57,335 nucleotides of DNA from contig JAUXWY010000128.1 in NCBI GenBank assembly GCA_030681235.1, positions 1 through 57,335 on the forward strand, given 5' to 3'. A program made the translations under genes and the position numbers. Shown piece after piece: positions 9,533 to 18,339 of this stretch. The stretch is from Pirellulaceae bacterium (lineage in GTDB: Bacteria; Planctomycetota; Planctomycetia; Pirellulales; Pirellulaceae). The notes under the pieces were generated by a model. The model saw nothing but the letters and a program-made list of their open reading frames with translations, was not told the origin of the DNA and searched no databases. The first letter of the stretch is position 1, and each line of letters begins with the position of its first letter.

Positions 9533-11614
9533 ATGTCCGTGATGGATTCGCATGTTTTGATTCAGTTGCCTGATGGAACCGCCAAACAATTCCCGGCCGG
9601 TGCGACCTGCCGCGATGTGGCGGCTGGAATTGGTGCTGGTTTGTTAAAGGCCGCTGTGGCGGCGGTGGTCGACGGCGTGGTGGTCGGGTTGGATTATGTC
9701 TTGCCGCTGGGGCAACCGGTGGCGCTGCAAATCTTGACAAAAAAAGACCCGGCAGCGCTGGGGGTTCTGCGTCACAGTTGCGCTCACGTGATGGCGAGGG
9801 CGATCATGCGTCTGCGTCCCGGCACCAAGTTGGCATTTGGGCCCACCATCGAAGGCGGCTTCTATTACGACTTCGAACTCCAACGACCCATTTCCGAAGA
9901 CGACTTTCCGGCCATCGAACAAGAGATGCGGAAGCTGATCAACCTGGATGAACCCTTCGAGCGAGTGGAACGTTCGCTGGAGGAAGCGATCACGTTGTGC
10001 GATCAATTGGAGCAACCGCTCAAGGTCGAGCACTTGCAATCCGGGTTAGCCGAACACGAACACGTTTCGTTTTATCGTCAGGGCGAATTTGTGGATCTGT
10101 GCCGTGGTCCACACATCCCGTCACCCAAGTGGATTGGCGCGTACAAGTTGTTGAGTATCGCGGGCGCGTATTGGAAAGGCGATCAATCGCGCCAAGTCTT
10201 GCAACGAGTTTACGCCACCGCCTTTTTTAGCCAAGAAGAATTGGACGCGCATCTGCAACGGATCGACGAGGCCAAACGTCGGGACCATCGCGTGCTGGGG
10301 CGGCAGTTGGGACTGTTTCACATCGACGACATGGTCGGTCAAGGTTTGATTCTCTGGACGCCCAAAGGCGCGATCGTGCGACAAGAATTGCAAGACTTTA
10401 TCTCGCAACACTTGAAGCGGCAGGGCTACAGCCAAGTGTTCACGCCGCATGTGGGCAAACTGGATCTGTATCGCACCAGCGGTCACTTCCCGTACTATCA
10501 AGACAGCCAATACCCGCCGCTGATCGATCGCGACCAATTGAAGGCCTTGGCCGACGATGGCTGCGACTGCGCGAAGTTGGCCGACATGATGAAGTCCGGC
10601 AACATCGATGGCTACTTGCTCAAACCGATGAATTGCCCGCACCATATCAAGATTTACCAATCGCAGCCGCACAGTTATCGCGATTTGCCGGTGCGCTTGG
10701 CGGAGTTCGGTACGGTTTATCGCTTCGAACAATCGGGTGAATTGGGCGGATTGACTCGCGTGCGAGGTTTTACTCAAGACGACGCGCATCTATTTGTTAG
10801 GCCCGATCAATTGGCCGACGAGATTCGCGGTTGCTTGGAGTTGGTCAAAATCGTATTCGCGGCGATGGGGATGGAGGACTATCATGTTCGCGTGGGTTTG
10901 CGCGATCCGGAGAGTGACAAGTACGTCGGCAGCGACGAGAATTGGCAACAAGCGGAAGAGGCTTGTCGGCAAGCGGCCGCGACGCTGGGCAAACCCTTCA
11001 CGGAAGAAAAAGGCGAAGCGGCGTTTTACGGGCCCAAGATCGACTTTGTGGTGCGCGACTGCATCGGTCGGCATTGGCAATTGGGAACGGTCCAAGTGGA
11101 CTACAACTTGCCAGAGCGTTTTGATCTGACTTATACCGGCAGCGACAACAAACCACATCGTCCGATCATGGTCCATCGCGCTCCGTTTGGTTCTTTGGAG
11201 CGGTTTGTGGGTGTGTTGATCGAACACTTTGCCGGCGTGTTCCCGTTATGGTTGGCACCGGAACAAATCCGCTTGTTGACCGTGAGTGAAAAGACGGTCG
11301 AATACGCGCAAGCCGTAGAAGCCAAGTTCAAGGCGGCTGGGTTGCGGGTACAAGGCGACTACCGCGGAGAAAAACTGGGCGGCAAGATTCGCGATGGCCA
11401 ATTGGAAAAAGTCCCCTACATGGTGGTCGTGGGGCCACGCGATGCGGAGGCTGGTACGGTCAGCGTTCGTGATCGACACGAAGGCGATTTGGGCGCGATG
11501 ACCATCGACGAAGCCTTGCAACGATTCACGGACGAAATTCGCGAGAAGCGCGTGCGGCAAGTCGCGCAGTTGGCGCCACCGGTCGAGAGCGCGGTCGTGG
11601 GTCACGAGTATTGA
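9533..11614 (+). CDS. thrS: Threonine-tRNA ligase
   Basis: Charges tRNA-Thr. The start ATG at 9533 has AGGAG at 9520-9524, an ideal 8-nt spacing; the upstream GTG at 9503 is less likely. The 693-residue protein has an N-terminal TGS domain ([14 protein letters not shown]), an editing domain with the HSCAHVMA zinc motif and CRGPHIPS, and the class II core with KPMNCPHH and the zinc Cys. [14 protein letters not shown] anticodon-binding C-terminal region follows. A short insertion with two close cysteines (D-D-G-C-D-C-A-K-L) precedes the PMNCPHH motif. The full catalytic set is present. It is followed by coaC only 7 bp after the stop. Confidence 0.98.
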   Translation: MSVMDSHVLIQLPDGTAKQFPAGATCRDVAAGIGAGLLKAAVAAVVDGVVVGLDYVLPLGQPVALQILTKKDPAALGVLRHSCAHVMARAIMRLRPGTKLAFGPTIEGGFYYDFELQRPISEDDFPAIEQEMRKLINLDEPFERVERSLEEAITLCDQLEQPLKVEHLQSGLAEHEHVSFYRQGEFVDLCRGPHIPSPKWIGAYKLLSIAGAYWKGDQSRQVLQRVYATAFFSQEELDAHLQRIDEAKRRDHRVLGRQLGLFHIDDMVGQGLILWTPKGAIVRQELQDFISQHLKRQGYSQVFTPHVGKLDLYRTSGHFPYYQDSQYPPLIDRDQLKALADDGCDCAKLADMMKSGNIDGYLLKPMNCPHHIKIYQSQPHSYRDLPVRLAEFGTVYRFEQSGELGGLTRVRGFTQDDAHLFVRPDQLADEIRGCLELVKIVFAAMGMEDYHVRVGLRDPESDKYVGSDENWQQAEEACRQAAATLGKPFTEEKGEAAFYGPKIDFVVRDCIGRHWQLGTVQVDYNLPERFDLTYTGSDNKPHRPIMVHRAPFGSLERFVGVLIEHFAGVFPLWLAPEQIRLLTVSEKTVEYAQAVEAKFKAAGLRVQGDYRGEKLGGKIRDGQLEKVPYMVVVGPRDAEAGTVSVRDRHEGDLGAMTIDEALQRFTDEIREKRVRQVAQLAPPVESAVVGHEY

Positions 11615-11621
11615 GGTGGTC

Positions 11622-12158
11622 ATGACCAAAGTCGTGGTGGTGGTGACGGGCGGAATCGCGGCTTACAAAGCCGCTGCGTTGGTGTCGCTATTGGTCCAGA
11701 ACGGGTGGGATGTCCGGGTCGTGATGACCGCAGCGGCGCAGCAAATGGTGGCCCCTGCGACCTTCGCGGCCCTGTCGGCCAAACCCGTGGTCACCGAAAT
11801 GTTCGACCCGGCGTTTCCATTGGGCCCACATATCGAATTGGCGCGCTGGGCCGAGTTATTGGTGGTGGCTCCGGCGACCGCCAATTGGATCGCAAAAGCC
11901 GCGCACGGTATGGCGGATGATTTGGCCAGCCTGTTGTACGTCGCTTTCCCGGGCTCGACGTTGGTCGCGCCCGCCATGAACAGCGAGATGTGGCAGCATG
12001 TCAGCGTGCAGCGCAACGTTCGCCAATTGCAAGCAGACGGGGTTCATTTTGTCGGTCCGGAACACGGCTGGCAGGCTTGCCGCACGAGCGGTGACGGTCG
12101 AATGAGCGAACCGCCGGAGATCTGGGCTCGGCTGCAGAGTTTGAGCGTTGCCCGGTGA
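11622..12158 (+). CDS. coaC: Flavoprotein, phosphopantothenoylcysteine decarboxylase (CoaC-like)
   Basis: The 178-residue flavoprotein starts MTKVVVVVTGGIAAYKAAALV, the typical FMN-binding N terminus of Dfp/CoaC. It carries the substrate clamp APAMNSEMW and the G-x-x-x-C-x-x-x-G-x-G-R-M region (H-G-W-Q-A-C-R-T-S-G-D-G-R-M), including the expected catalytic Cys, plus an ELARWAELLVVAPAT segment. It is only the decarboxylase half; no CoaB synthetase domain follows, so the ligase must be encoded elsewhere. ATG 11622 follows thrS by 7 bp with GAGGTGG as ribosome binding site. It overlaps the next gene by 4 bp (GTGA). Confidence 0.93.
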   Translation: MTKVVVVVTGGIAAYKAAALVSLLVQNGWDVRVVMTAAAQQMVAPATFAALSAKPVVTEMFDPAFPLGPHIELARWAELLVVAPATANWIAKAAHGMADDLASLLYVAFPGSTLVAPAMNSEMWQHVSVQRNVRQLQADGVHFVGPEHGWQACRTSGDGRMSEPPEIWARLQSLSVAR

Positions 12159-12598
12159 GCTCCACACACGATGCACCGCCAAATCCACCCGGCAACGAGC
12201 CACCGCTGGTCTCATGGTGGTGGCGGGGCTGTTATGTGGTGTTGGGTGTGTTGTTTTTGGCCATAGGATTCTTGGGCGCGTATTTGCCCGTGTTACCGAC
12301 GACACCCTTCCTCTTATTGGCAACTTATTTCTTGGCGCGGTCTTGGCCCGCATTGAATCGACGAGTCCATCGGTTGCCGGTATTCGGGACGTACTTGCGG
12401 GAATGGGATGAACATCGGGGGGTCCGGCTGGAAATCAAATGGTGGGCGTCGGGAGTGGCGCTCGTCTCGGCTGGCGGTGGGCTGTGGTTTGGCGGAGCAG
12501 CGGGATGGGTCCAGGGCTTGGTCGCGGGTCTCGTGATCGCCGGATTGGTCGTCGTTTGGTCTTTGCCGACGATTCACACCGCTGGCAAAAAACGATAG
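12155..12598 (+). CDS. DUF454 (YbaN-type) inner-membrane protein
   Basis: A 147-residue protein with a hydrophilic N terminus, a first membrane helix (VVLGVLFLAIGFLGAYLPVLP) directly followed by TTPFLLLATYFLARSWP, and two C-terminal helices. The sequence LPVLPTTPFLLLATYFLARS and the downstream PVFGTYLREW match the DUF454/YbaN family, whose function is unknown. The GTG start overlaps the coaC stop as GTGA, indicating translational coupling. It is the last gene before gyrA. Confidence 0.9.
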   Translation: MSSTHDAPPNPPGNEPPLVSWWWRGCYVVLGVLFLAIGFLGAYLPVLPTTPFLLLATYFLARSWPALNRRVHRLPVFGTYLREWDEHRGVRLEIKWWASGVALVSAGGGLWFGGAAGWVQGLVAGLVIAGLVVVWSLPTIHTAGKKR

Positions 12599-12702
12599 CA
12601 CTCGGCCCAGAAATGAGGTCTTTTCGCGCCTGACAGAACGGGGGCGTCCGGTTGAGGAAAAGCAGTCAATTTGGTACATTGCAGCGTGGCAAAAATCGCG
12701 AA

Positions 12703-12726
12703 AAACAGCCCGTTTTTCGGCTGTTT
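12703..12726 (+). terminator. Hairpin between the DUF454 gene and gyrA
   Basis: AAACAGCC at 12703-12710 pairs with GGCTGTTT at 12719-12726. An alternative, mutually exclusive pairing GAAAAAC/GTTTTTC (12700-12706 with 12712-12718) also exists. It lies about 25 nt upstream of the gyrA start, so it could be a terminator for the preceding genes or part of the gyrA leader. Confidence 0.45.
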
Positions 12727-12750
12727 CTATTTACTTGAAGGGCCCTGGCC

Positions 12751-15630
12751 TTGTCGAACGAAGAATCCAACTCCAAACACTCCGCCGCGGATGGCTTGAT
12801 CGTTCCTCAACCAATTCACGAGGAATTAAAAGACAGCTATTTGGTATACGCGATGAGCGTGATCGTCAGCCGAGCGTTGCCGGATGTGCGGGACGGTTTG
12901 AAGCCTTCGCAACGCCGCATTCTAGTCGCCATGAACGACCTGAACTTGACTCCGGGTGCCAAGCGGGTCAAGTGCGCGAAAATCTCCGGTGATACCTCGG
13001 GCAATTACCATCCCCACGGTGAAGCGGTGATCTATCCGACGTTGGTCCGCATGGCTCAGGAATGGAACATGCGGTACCTGTTGGTGGACAAACAAGGGAA
13101 CTTCGGTTCGATCGCTGGGTTGCCTCCGGCGGCGATGCGGTACACGGAAGCTCGGATGTCGCCGTTTGCGGCAATGATGCTCGAAGACCTGAAGTTGGCG
13201 ACGGTCGATTACGTTCCTACGTACGACGAGGTTCGCACAGAGCCGACGGTGCTGCCGAGCAAGCTGCCGAATCTGTTGGTCAACGGATCGTCGGGAATTG
13301 CGGTCAGCATGGCGACCAGCATCCCGCCGCACAATTTGGGCGAAGTTTGTGATGCCTTGTTGTTGGTGATCGACAATCCGGCCGTTTCGATCTTGGAAAT
13401 CATGCGGGTGCTTCCAGGGCCGGACTTCCCAACGGGTGGGATCATTTGCGGTCGCAGTGGCATTCACCGGGCATATCACACCGGTCGTAGCAGCATCGTT
13501 GTTCGCTCGCATTGCACGATCGAAGAGTACAAGAAGAACCGCTATCGGATCGTGGTCAACGACATCCCTTATCAATTGAGTCGCGATTCGGTCGTCGAAA
13601 AGATCGCGGCATTGGTCAAGACGGACCGGATCAAGGGCATCTCGGCAATCAAAGACCTGAGCGACCTGAACGATCCCGTGAAGCTGTGGATCGAGCTGAA
13701 GTCCGACGTGGACCCGGAAGTGATCCTGAATCAACTGTATCAGTTCTCGCCGTTGCAATCGACCTATTCGATGATCTTTCTCGCCTTGGTCGATGGCAAG
13801 CCGCGCGAGCTAACGATCAAGAATATGTTGGAAGAGTTCTTGCGGCATCGCATGGAAGTGATCCGCCGCCGCACGAACTTCTTGTTGATACGTGCTCGGC
13901 GCCGCAAGCACACCGTGGAAGGTTTGCTGTTGGCGATGGCGGACTTGGACCAAATCATCGCGATCATTCGCAAGTCGAAGACCCAGGCGGAAGCCAAAGA
14001 GCGATTGATGGGCGTCGAGTGTCCCGCATCGATGTTGGGCCGAGCCTTGGGAGACGAAGGCTTTTCGGCCTTCCAGCAAGAGCGGGGCGTGTCCGACGTT
14101 TACTTTTTGACCGGCGTGCAGGCAGATGCGATTCTGCGCATGACCTTGGGCCAATTGGTCAATTTGGAACAAGAGAAGCTGGCGGACGAATTCAAGGCCC
14201 TGCTGGCGGAGATTTTGGAATACTTGCGAATCTTGTCCGACGAAAAAATCATGATGGGCATGATCCGCGACGACCTGTTGGAAATCCGTCACAAGTACGC
14301 TGACAAACGCCGCACCGAAATTTCGGGCGAAGAGATCAACAACATCGGGATCGAAGACCTGATCACCGAAGAGAACATGGTGGTCTCGATCACGCATCGC
14401 GGCTACATCAAGCGCACGCCCAGCAGTGTGTACCGCGCTCAGCGTCGCGGCGGCAAAGGCATCAAAGGTGCTAAGGCCGAGGACGAAGATCCGATTCGGC
14501 ATCTGTTTGTCGCCAGCACCCACGACTATTTGCTGTTCTTCACCACGCGAGGCAAGGTTTATTGGCTCAAGGTTTATGAACTGCCGGAATTGGACCGCGA
14601 GCGCAAGGGACGCGCTTTAGTCAACTTGCTCGAGTTGGCTGAAGGCGAACAAGTCGCGGATTGCCGTGCGATACGCAACTTCGATCTGCCCGAGCACTAT
14701 TTGGTGATGGCGACCAAAAAAGGCTTGGTCAAGAAAACCGAACTCAAAGCCTACAGTCGACCGAAGAAAGGTGGCATCATCGCCATCAAACTGCGCGAAG
14801 ATGACGAACTGATCGATATCGCCGTTTGCAAAACGGGCGACGAACTGTTGCTGGCCACTCAGAAGGGGATGGCGATTCGTTTCTCGCAGGCGGACGCTCG
14901 GCCCATGGGCCGCAACACCAGCGGCGTGAAGGGAATCACCTTGACCAAGGGCGACGTGTTGGTCGGCATGGTGGTGACTGACCCCGCAGCGACGCTCTTG
15001 ACCGTCTGCGAAAACGGCTACGGCAAACGCACGTTATTCGGACCCAATTCACCACCACCGGATCAAGAGTTGCCGGAAGAAGGCGAAGAGCAGGAAGGGT
15101 CCGAACCGGTCGCCGAAACGAACGAAGTCGTCGAAGCGCCCGAAACTTCCGACGAGGAAGGCGAAGAAGAAAACGGCAGTAGCGCGACCCGATACCGCGT
15201 GCAACGCCGAGGTGGCAAGGGTGTCCGCGACATCAAGGCCACCGAACGCAACGGCCGCGTGATCGCTATTGTCTCGGTGACCGATGCCGATGAAATCTTG
15301 ATGATGACCACACGCGGGAAAATCCAACGGATGGAGGCCAAGGAAATCAACACGATTGGCCGCAATACTCAGGGCGTTCGCATCATGCGGATGGATGAAG
15401 CGGACTCGTTGGCAGCTGTTGTGCGAGTGGCCAAGGAAGACGATGAACAAACCGAAGGTGAACCAGTGATCGGAGGTCCCGTCATCGGCGAGGCCGTGAT
15501 CGGAACCGAACCGCGCAGCGTGCCGGCCGACTTCGATGCCGACATGTCCGAGTTGGCCGATGATCAATCCTCGGAGGATGAAGACGGAGACTCGCAGATC
15601 GACTCGGATGAGGAAGACTTCGAGCAATAG
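12751..15630 (+). CDS. gyrA: DNA gyrase subunit A
   Basis: Breakage-and-rejoining subunit of gyrase. The TTG at 12751 is taken as start because it gives the N terminus expected ahead of YLVYAMSVIVSRALPDVRDG, with GAAGGG about 8 nt upstream. The catalytic Tyr is Y131 in AAMRYTEAR. The QRDR reads HPHGEAVIYP (87-96): the positions of E. coli Ser83 and Asp87 are Ala92 and Pro96. The first GyrA box QRRGGKG is at about 564 and a second full QRRGGKG lies at about 818 in a later blade, just after an acidic low-complexity insert (about 767-813). The C-terminal tail is strongly acidic and includes V-I-G-x repeats. At 959 residues it is longer than E. coli GyrA (875). Confidence 0.97.
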   Translation: MSNEESNSKHSAADGLIVPQPIHEELKDSYLVYAMSVIVSRALPDVRDGLKPSQRRILVAMNDLNLTPGAKRVKCAKISGDTSGNYHPHGEAVIYPTLVRMAQEWNMRYLLVDKQGNFGSIAGLPPAAMRYTEARMSPFAAMMLEDLKLATVDYVPTYDEVRTEPTVLPSKLPNLLVNGSSGIAVSMATSIPPHNLGEVCDALLLVIDNPAVSILEIMRVLPGPDFPTGGIICGRSGIHRAYHTGRSSIVVRSHCTIEEYKKNRYRIVVNDIPYQLSRDSVVEKIAALVKTDRIKGISAIKDLSDLNDPVKLWIELKSDVDPEVILNQLYQFSPLQSTYSMIFLALVDGKPRELTIKNMLEEFLRHRMEVIRRRTNFLLIRARRRKHTVEGLLLAMADLDQIIAIIRKSKTQAEAKERLMGVECPASMLGRALGDEGFSAFQQERGVSDVYFLTGVQADAILRMTLGQLVNLEQEKLADEFKALLAEILEYLRILSDEKIMMGMIRDDLLEIRHKYADKRRTEISGEEINNIGIEDLITEENMVVSITHRGYIKRTPSSVYRAQRRGGKGIKGAKAEDEDPIRHLFVASTHDYLLFFTTRGKVYWLKVYELPELDRERKGRALVNLLELAEGEQVADCRAIRNFDLPEHYLVMATKKGLVKKTELKAYSRPKKGGIIAIKLREDDELIDIAVCKTGDELLLATQKGMAIRFSQADARPMGRNTSGVKGITLTKGDVLVGMVVTDPAATLLTVCENGYGKRTLFGPNSPPPDQELPEEGEEQEGSEPVAETNEVVEAPETSDEEGEEENGSSATRYRVQRRGGKGVRDIKATERNGRVIAIVSVTDADEILMMTTRGKIQRMEAKEINTIGRNTQGVRIMRMDEADSLAAVVRVAKEDDEQTEGEPVIGGPVIGEAVIGTEPRSVPADFDADMSELADDQSSEDEDGDSQIDSDEEDFEQ

Positions 15631-15664
15631 TCACCAACACGACGGGGTTCACCAAACGACGTCG

Positions 15665-15701
15665 AAAAAAATCGGCTGGCTCAAAGCCAGCCGATTTTTT
15701 T
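15665..15701. terminator. Strong bidirectional terminator between gyrA and the PQQ gene
   Basis: A perfect 17-bp inverted repeat (15665-15681 with 15685-15701) with a 3-nt CAA loop is flanked by A7 on the left and T7 on the right. It works on paper as an intrinsic terminator in both directions and sits exactly between the convergent gyrA (+) and PQQ-propeller (-) genes. Confidence 0.95.
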
Positions 15702-15744
15702 ATGTGCCAAACCGACATGGACGTCGTTGACTACTGGTCGTTGA

Positions 15745-17325
15745 CTACTGGTCGCTGGCCGGTCGTTGGGCTCGCTTGGGCCGGTTATCTTCTCGGTTGC
15801 CGCCGAAACCACCTCGTCCACCACCCGGACCACCTCGTCCGGCTCCGCCACCACCCGGACCACCTTGTCGGCCTGGTCCGCCAGCTCCCGGTCCACCGCC
15901 GCCGCCCGGACGACCACCCTGTCCACCGAAACCGGGTCCACCTGGTCCAGCTTGATCGGCCGGTGCTTCAGCGACGCGATTATCTTCGGCATTGACCGTT
16001 TGTCCCATGTCCCGGACGCAGTAGAGTCGCTTGTCGCTGCGAAAGACAAGCTGACCTTGGCTGGCGGCTGGGGTGCCACCGAAAGTCTCGGGATCGTTGG
16101 TCACGCGGTTCGCGCTGAGTTGTTCGGCTTGTTCACCGAGTGAGAAGACGAACATCTGGCCAACGCCATTGATGTAATAGAGGTGTCCGCCCGCGATGAT
16201 TGGCGAAGGGTAGTCCAACGAACCCATCATGCCGCCGCCACGTTGAGCCACGCCTTCCAAGCGATCTTGCGAACTCCGTTCACCGGTTTTCGGATCGATC
16301 GTGTTCAGCATGCCGTTGGCGAACAAGTACAACTTCCCGTCGTACATGATGGGCGACCCGAAGCGATCGGTATCGCGGCCCTTCCAGACCACATTCGATT
16401 CGGTAACCTCCCCTTTGCCACCAACTTTGACGGCGGCGCTTCCACCACCGCGACCGGTAAAACTAAAAGCCACGCCATCGTTGATGATCACGCTGGAGTT
16501 GGCTTGTTCGGCACCGTTCACTTCCGCGAACCATCGCAACTTTCCAGTGGCCGGGTCCAAGCCCCAGACTTCTTTGGGCACACCCAAAACCATTTCCTTG
16601 GCCCCACCTTCGACCGACACGAAAGTCGGTGTACCCCAAGCTCCGTCCAATGCCGCAGCTTCTTGACGCCATACTTCTTTGCCGGTAGCGGCGTCGAACC
16701 CAATGATCGATTGACTTTCGGCGGCAGCCACCACAATCAACAATCCGTCGTGCAACACGGGGCTAGCCGAAGAACCCCAGGCCCACGGATCTGATTCGGT
16801 GCCCACGGTGGCTTGCCATTTTTGTTCGCCGTCCAGATCAAATGCGTACACTCCGCCCTTGCCGAAGAACGCGTAGACATGCTTGCCATCGGAAACCGGA
16901 GTGTGCGAAGCGTAGCCATGGGCCGGCACGCCGGCGCCCGTGTAAGGGTCATCCGGCGTGGTCGCCGGAATGTCTTTTTGCCACAACTTAGCGCCAGATT
17001 GCAAGTCGACACACACGAGATGCCGGACCAAGTTCTTGATGTCACCCGGGTTTGCGCGATCGAGTCCATAACCGGAATAACACGTGACAAAGACTTTTGA
17101 CCCGACGACGATGGGACTTGAGACTCCGCTGCCAGGCAGATCCAACTTCCAAGCGATATTGGCGTTGGGCGACCATTGGGTCGGAAACGAAGTCGCTTCT
17201 TGGCTGATCCCCGATCCATCGGGACCTCGGAAGCGCGACCAATCATCAGCAACGGTCCAATCGCTTGTACACAACACCACCACGGTCAAGAGACCGAGTT
17301 GTTTCATCAATGCAAGTCGTTTCAT
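15745..17325 (-). CDS. Secreted PQQ-like beta-propeller protein with Gly-rich tail
   Basis: I choose ATG 17325 (MKRLALMKQLGLLTVVVLC), which gives a signal peptide ending near T-V-A-D-D. Upstream in-frame codons to 17448 look non-coding. The mature protein starts W-S-R-F-R-G-P-D-G-S-G-I, a hallmark of the planctomycete PQQ-propeller (BamB-like) family. It continues with blades such as VGSKVFVTCYSGYG, DGKHVYAFFGKGGVYAFDLDG, PVLHDGLLIVVAAAESQS and YDGKLYLFANGMLNTID. The last 70 residues or so are Gly/Pro/Arg-rich. No PQQ binding or enzymatic activity can be inferred. It shares architecture with the propeller half of the protein at 21128. Confidence 0.9.
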   Translation of the reverse strand: MKRLALMKQLGLLTVVVLCTSDWTVADDWSRFRGPDGSGISQEATSFPTQWSPNANIAWKLDLPGSGVSSPIVVGSKVFVTCYSGYGLDRANPGDIKNLVRHLVCVDLQSGAKLWQKDIPATTPDDPYTGAGVPAHGYASHTPVSDGKHVYAFFGKGGVYAFDLDGEQKWQATVGTESDPWAWGSSASPVLHDGLLIVVAAAESQSIIGFDAATGKEVWRQEAAALDGAWGTPTFVSVEGGAKEMVLGVPKEVWGLDPATGKLRWFAEVNGAEQANSSVIINDGVAFSFTGRGGGSAAVKVGGKGEVTESNVVWKGRDTDRFGSPIMYDGKLYLFANGMLNTIDPKTGERSSQDRLEGVAQRGGGMMGSLDYPSPIIAGGHLYYINGVGQMFVFSLGEQAEQLSANRVTNDPETFGGTPAASQGQLVFRSDKRLYCVRDMGQTVNAEDNRVAEAPADQAGPGGPGFGGQGGRPGGGGGPGAGGPGRQGGPGGGGAGRGGPGGGRGGFGGNREDNRPKRAQRPASDQ

Positions 17326-17498
17326 CACAACACCTGTGGGGTAGAGAGCTCCGAAGTCGTTGCCGCGAGAATTCGTTGCACTAGAGGAGCCGGGCGCCTT
17401 GATCCTACGGGTGACGCCTTCGCCCAACAAGTCAGGGAGTAGCAACATCTCTGCCGGACGGGCTGGTTAGATACAAACTGAAACAAAGCTCGATATCG

Positions 17499-17526
17499 GT
17501 AGCGGAACTCGCAAGACTTCCGCTAC
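17499..17526. repeat. Small hairpin repeat (TAGCGGA family), copy 1
   Basis: GTAGCGGA at 17499-17506 pairs with TCCGCTAC at 17519-17526. The loop region ACTCGCAAGACT resembles the loops of the related hairpins at 18340-18383 and 18407-18427. The 367-base gap between the PQQ gene and the selenoprotein gene otherwise holds only the terminator at 17620. Confidence 0.6.
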
Positions 17527-17619
17527 GAGTCGTTGGGGCTTTACCCACGACATGAATCTCTCGCGTCGGTGAGTACCGTGAATGGAGTTGGCATCGCTCG
17601 GACTTTCCGGCATGCCAAC

Positions 17620-17656
17620 AAAAAACCCGCCGCACCGAAAGGTCCGGTGGGCGGGG
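17620..17656 (-). terminator. Intrinsic terminator of the HMA selenoprotein gene
   Basis: Read on the minus strand, a GC-rich hairpin (CCCGCC-CACCG pairing with CGGTG-CGGCGGG, one bulged base) is followed by six T residues. It begins about 37 nt after the TAA at 17693-17695. This supports translation and transcription running through the UGA at 17876 to that TAA. Confidence 0.85.
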
Positions 17657-17692
17657 TCGCGCTGGAGAAATAATTACCTGGGGCGTTACGGC

Positions 17693-18094
17693 TTATTCGG
17701 CCGGGGTATAGCCAGCCAAGTGGGTGTTGGTCTCAGCGAACTCGACCAACTTGGCCTTGTAATCGACGTCCGGGGAAACTCGGAAACTGCATTTCCGGGC
17801 CTGAATGTCGGTGTTGATATCGGTGGTGGTTTCAATCTTCTCCAGATCGCGTCGGACCGACGCGGCACAGCCGCCTCAGGTCATGTTTGGAACGTTGAGA
17901 GACACCATGACATACTTTGAGGTATCAGCAGCTGGTTGGCTGGTTGACTTTCCGTCCTCATTTGGGACGGTCGCGGACGCAGTTGCGGCTTTATCGCCAG
18001 TTTTCTTTTCAATCGGGGGTATCTTGCCGCTTCCGCACCCAATCAGGGCGGAAACCAGGCTGACGCAAATCAGCCAATGAATCGCTTGTCGCAT
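17693..18094 (-). CDS. Probable selenoprotein: lipoprotein with Sec-containing HMA (heavy-metal-associated) domain
   Basis: From ATG 18094 (AAAGGA ribosome binding site about 10 nt upstream) to TAA 17693 the frame is open except for one UGA at 17876-17878 (codon 73). Residues 1-20 form a lipoprotein signal with lipobox LIGC (Cys20). A polar linker (about 21-58) follows, and then a complete HMA-like fold, Y-V-M-V-S-L-N-V-P-N-M-T-U-G-G-C-A-A-S-V-R-R-D-L-E-K-I (60-87), ending near G-Y-T-P-A-E (133). HMA domains bind metal through M-T/x-C-x-x-C; here the first Cys is UGA and the second is Cys76. A SECIS-like hairpin follows the UGA and a terminator follows the TAA. If the UGA were a true stop, the product would be a 72-residue lipoprotein with a half-finished domain. 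A sequencing error or TGC-to-TGA mutation is the alternative, but neither explains the hairpin. No selA, selB, selC or selD lies in this window. Confidence 0.85.
17848..17878 (-). promoter_or_regulatory. Putative bacterial SECIS element
   Basis: On the mRNA strand the UGA (17878-17876) is followed by a hairpin: CGCGUCG (17864-17858), loop GUC (17857-17855), CGACGCG (17854-17848). The stem is 7 bp and perfect. The apical loop starts with G 19 nt after the UGA, inside the 16-37 nt spacing usual for bacterial SECIS elements, which need a G among the first loop bases. A competing hairpin GCGGC-UGU-GCCGC (17873-17861) overlaps its left arm. Confidence 0.7.
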
Positions 18095-18339
18095 AGGACA
18101 TTTCCTTTCGTACACACTAATTTGAAACATTCACCACAGACAGCCACAGCCCGTGCCGGTCAGCTCCAGCTTTCCCCGACAATTCACAGCGACGGCCGCC
18201 TACGCCCTTATGGTCGAATATTGGCGGCCATTCGTCAAGTCAAAATGGAATTTCTCCCATAATTCAGCAAGTTTTTAGTCCGAACCCGGCGTCCAGTGCC
18301 AAGAAGCGGGGTAAATCACGTCATTTCGGTGTTACAGTA

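Noticed and set aside
17693-17878. Pseudogene or sequencing-error explanation for the UGA
   Set aside because: Only one change, precisely at the metal Cys, no other damage in the frame and a fitting hairpin downstream. Cannot be excluded without resequencing, but is less likely.
17876-18130. Short 84-codon lipoprotein gene ending at the UGA
   Set aside because: The frame continues to a complete HMA domain, a SECIS-like hairpin and a terminator; the short version would end inside the domain. It is reported as the longer selenoprotein instead.
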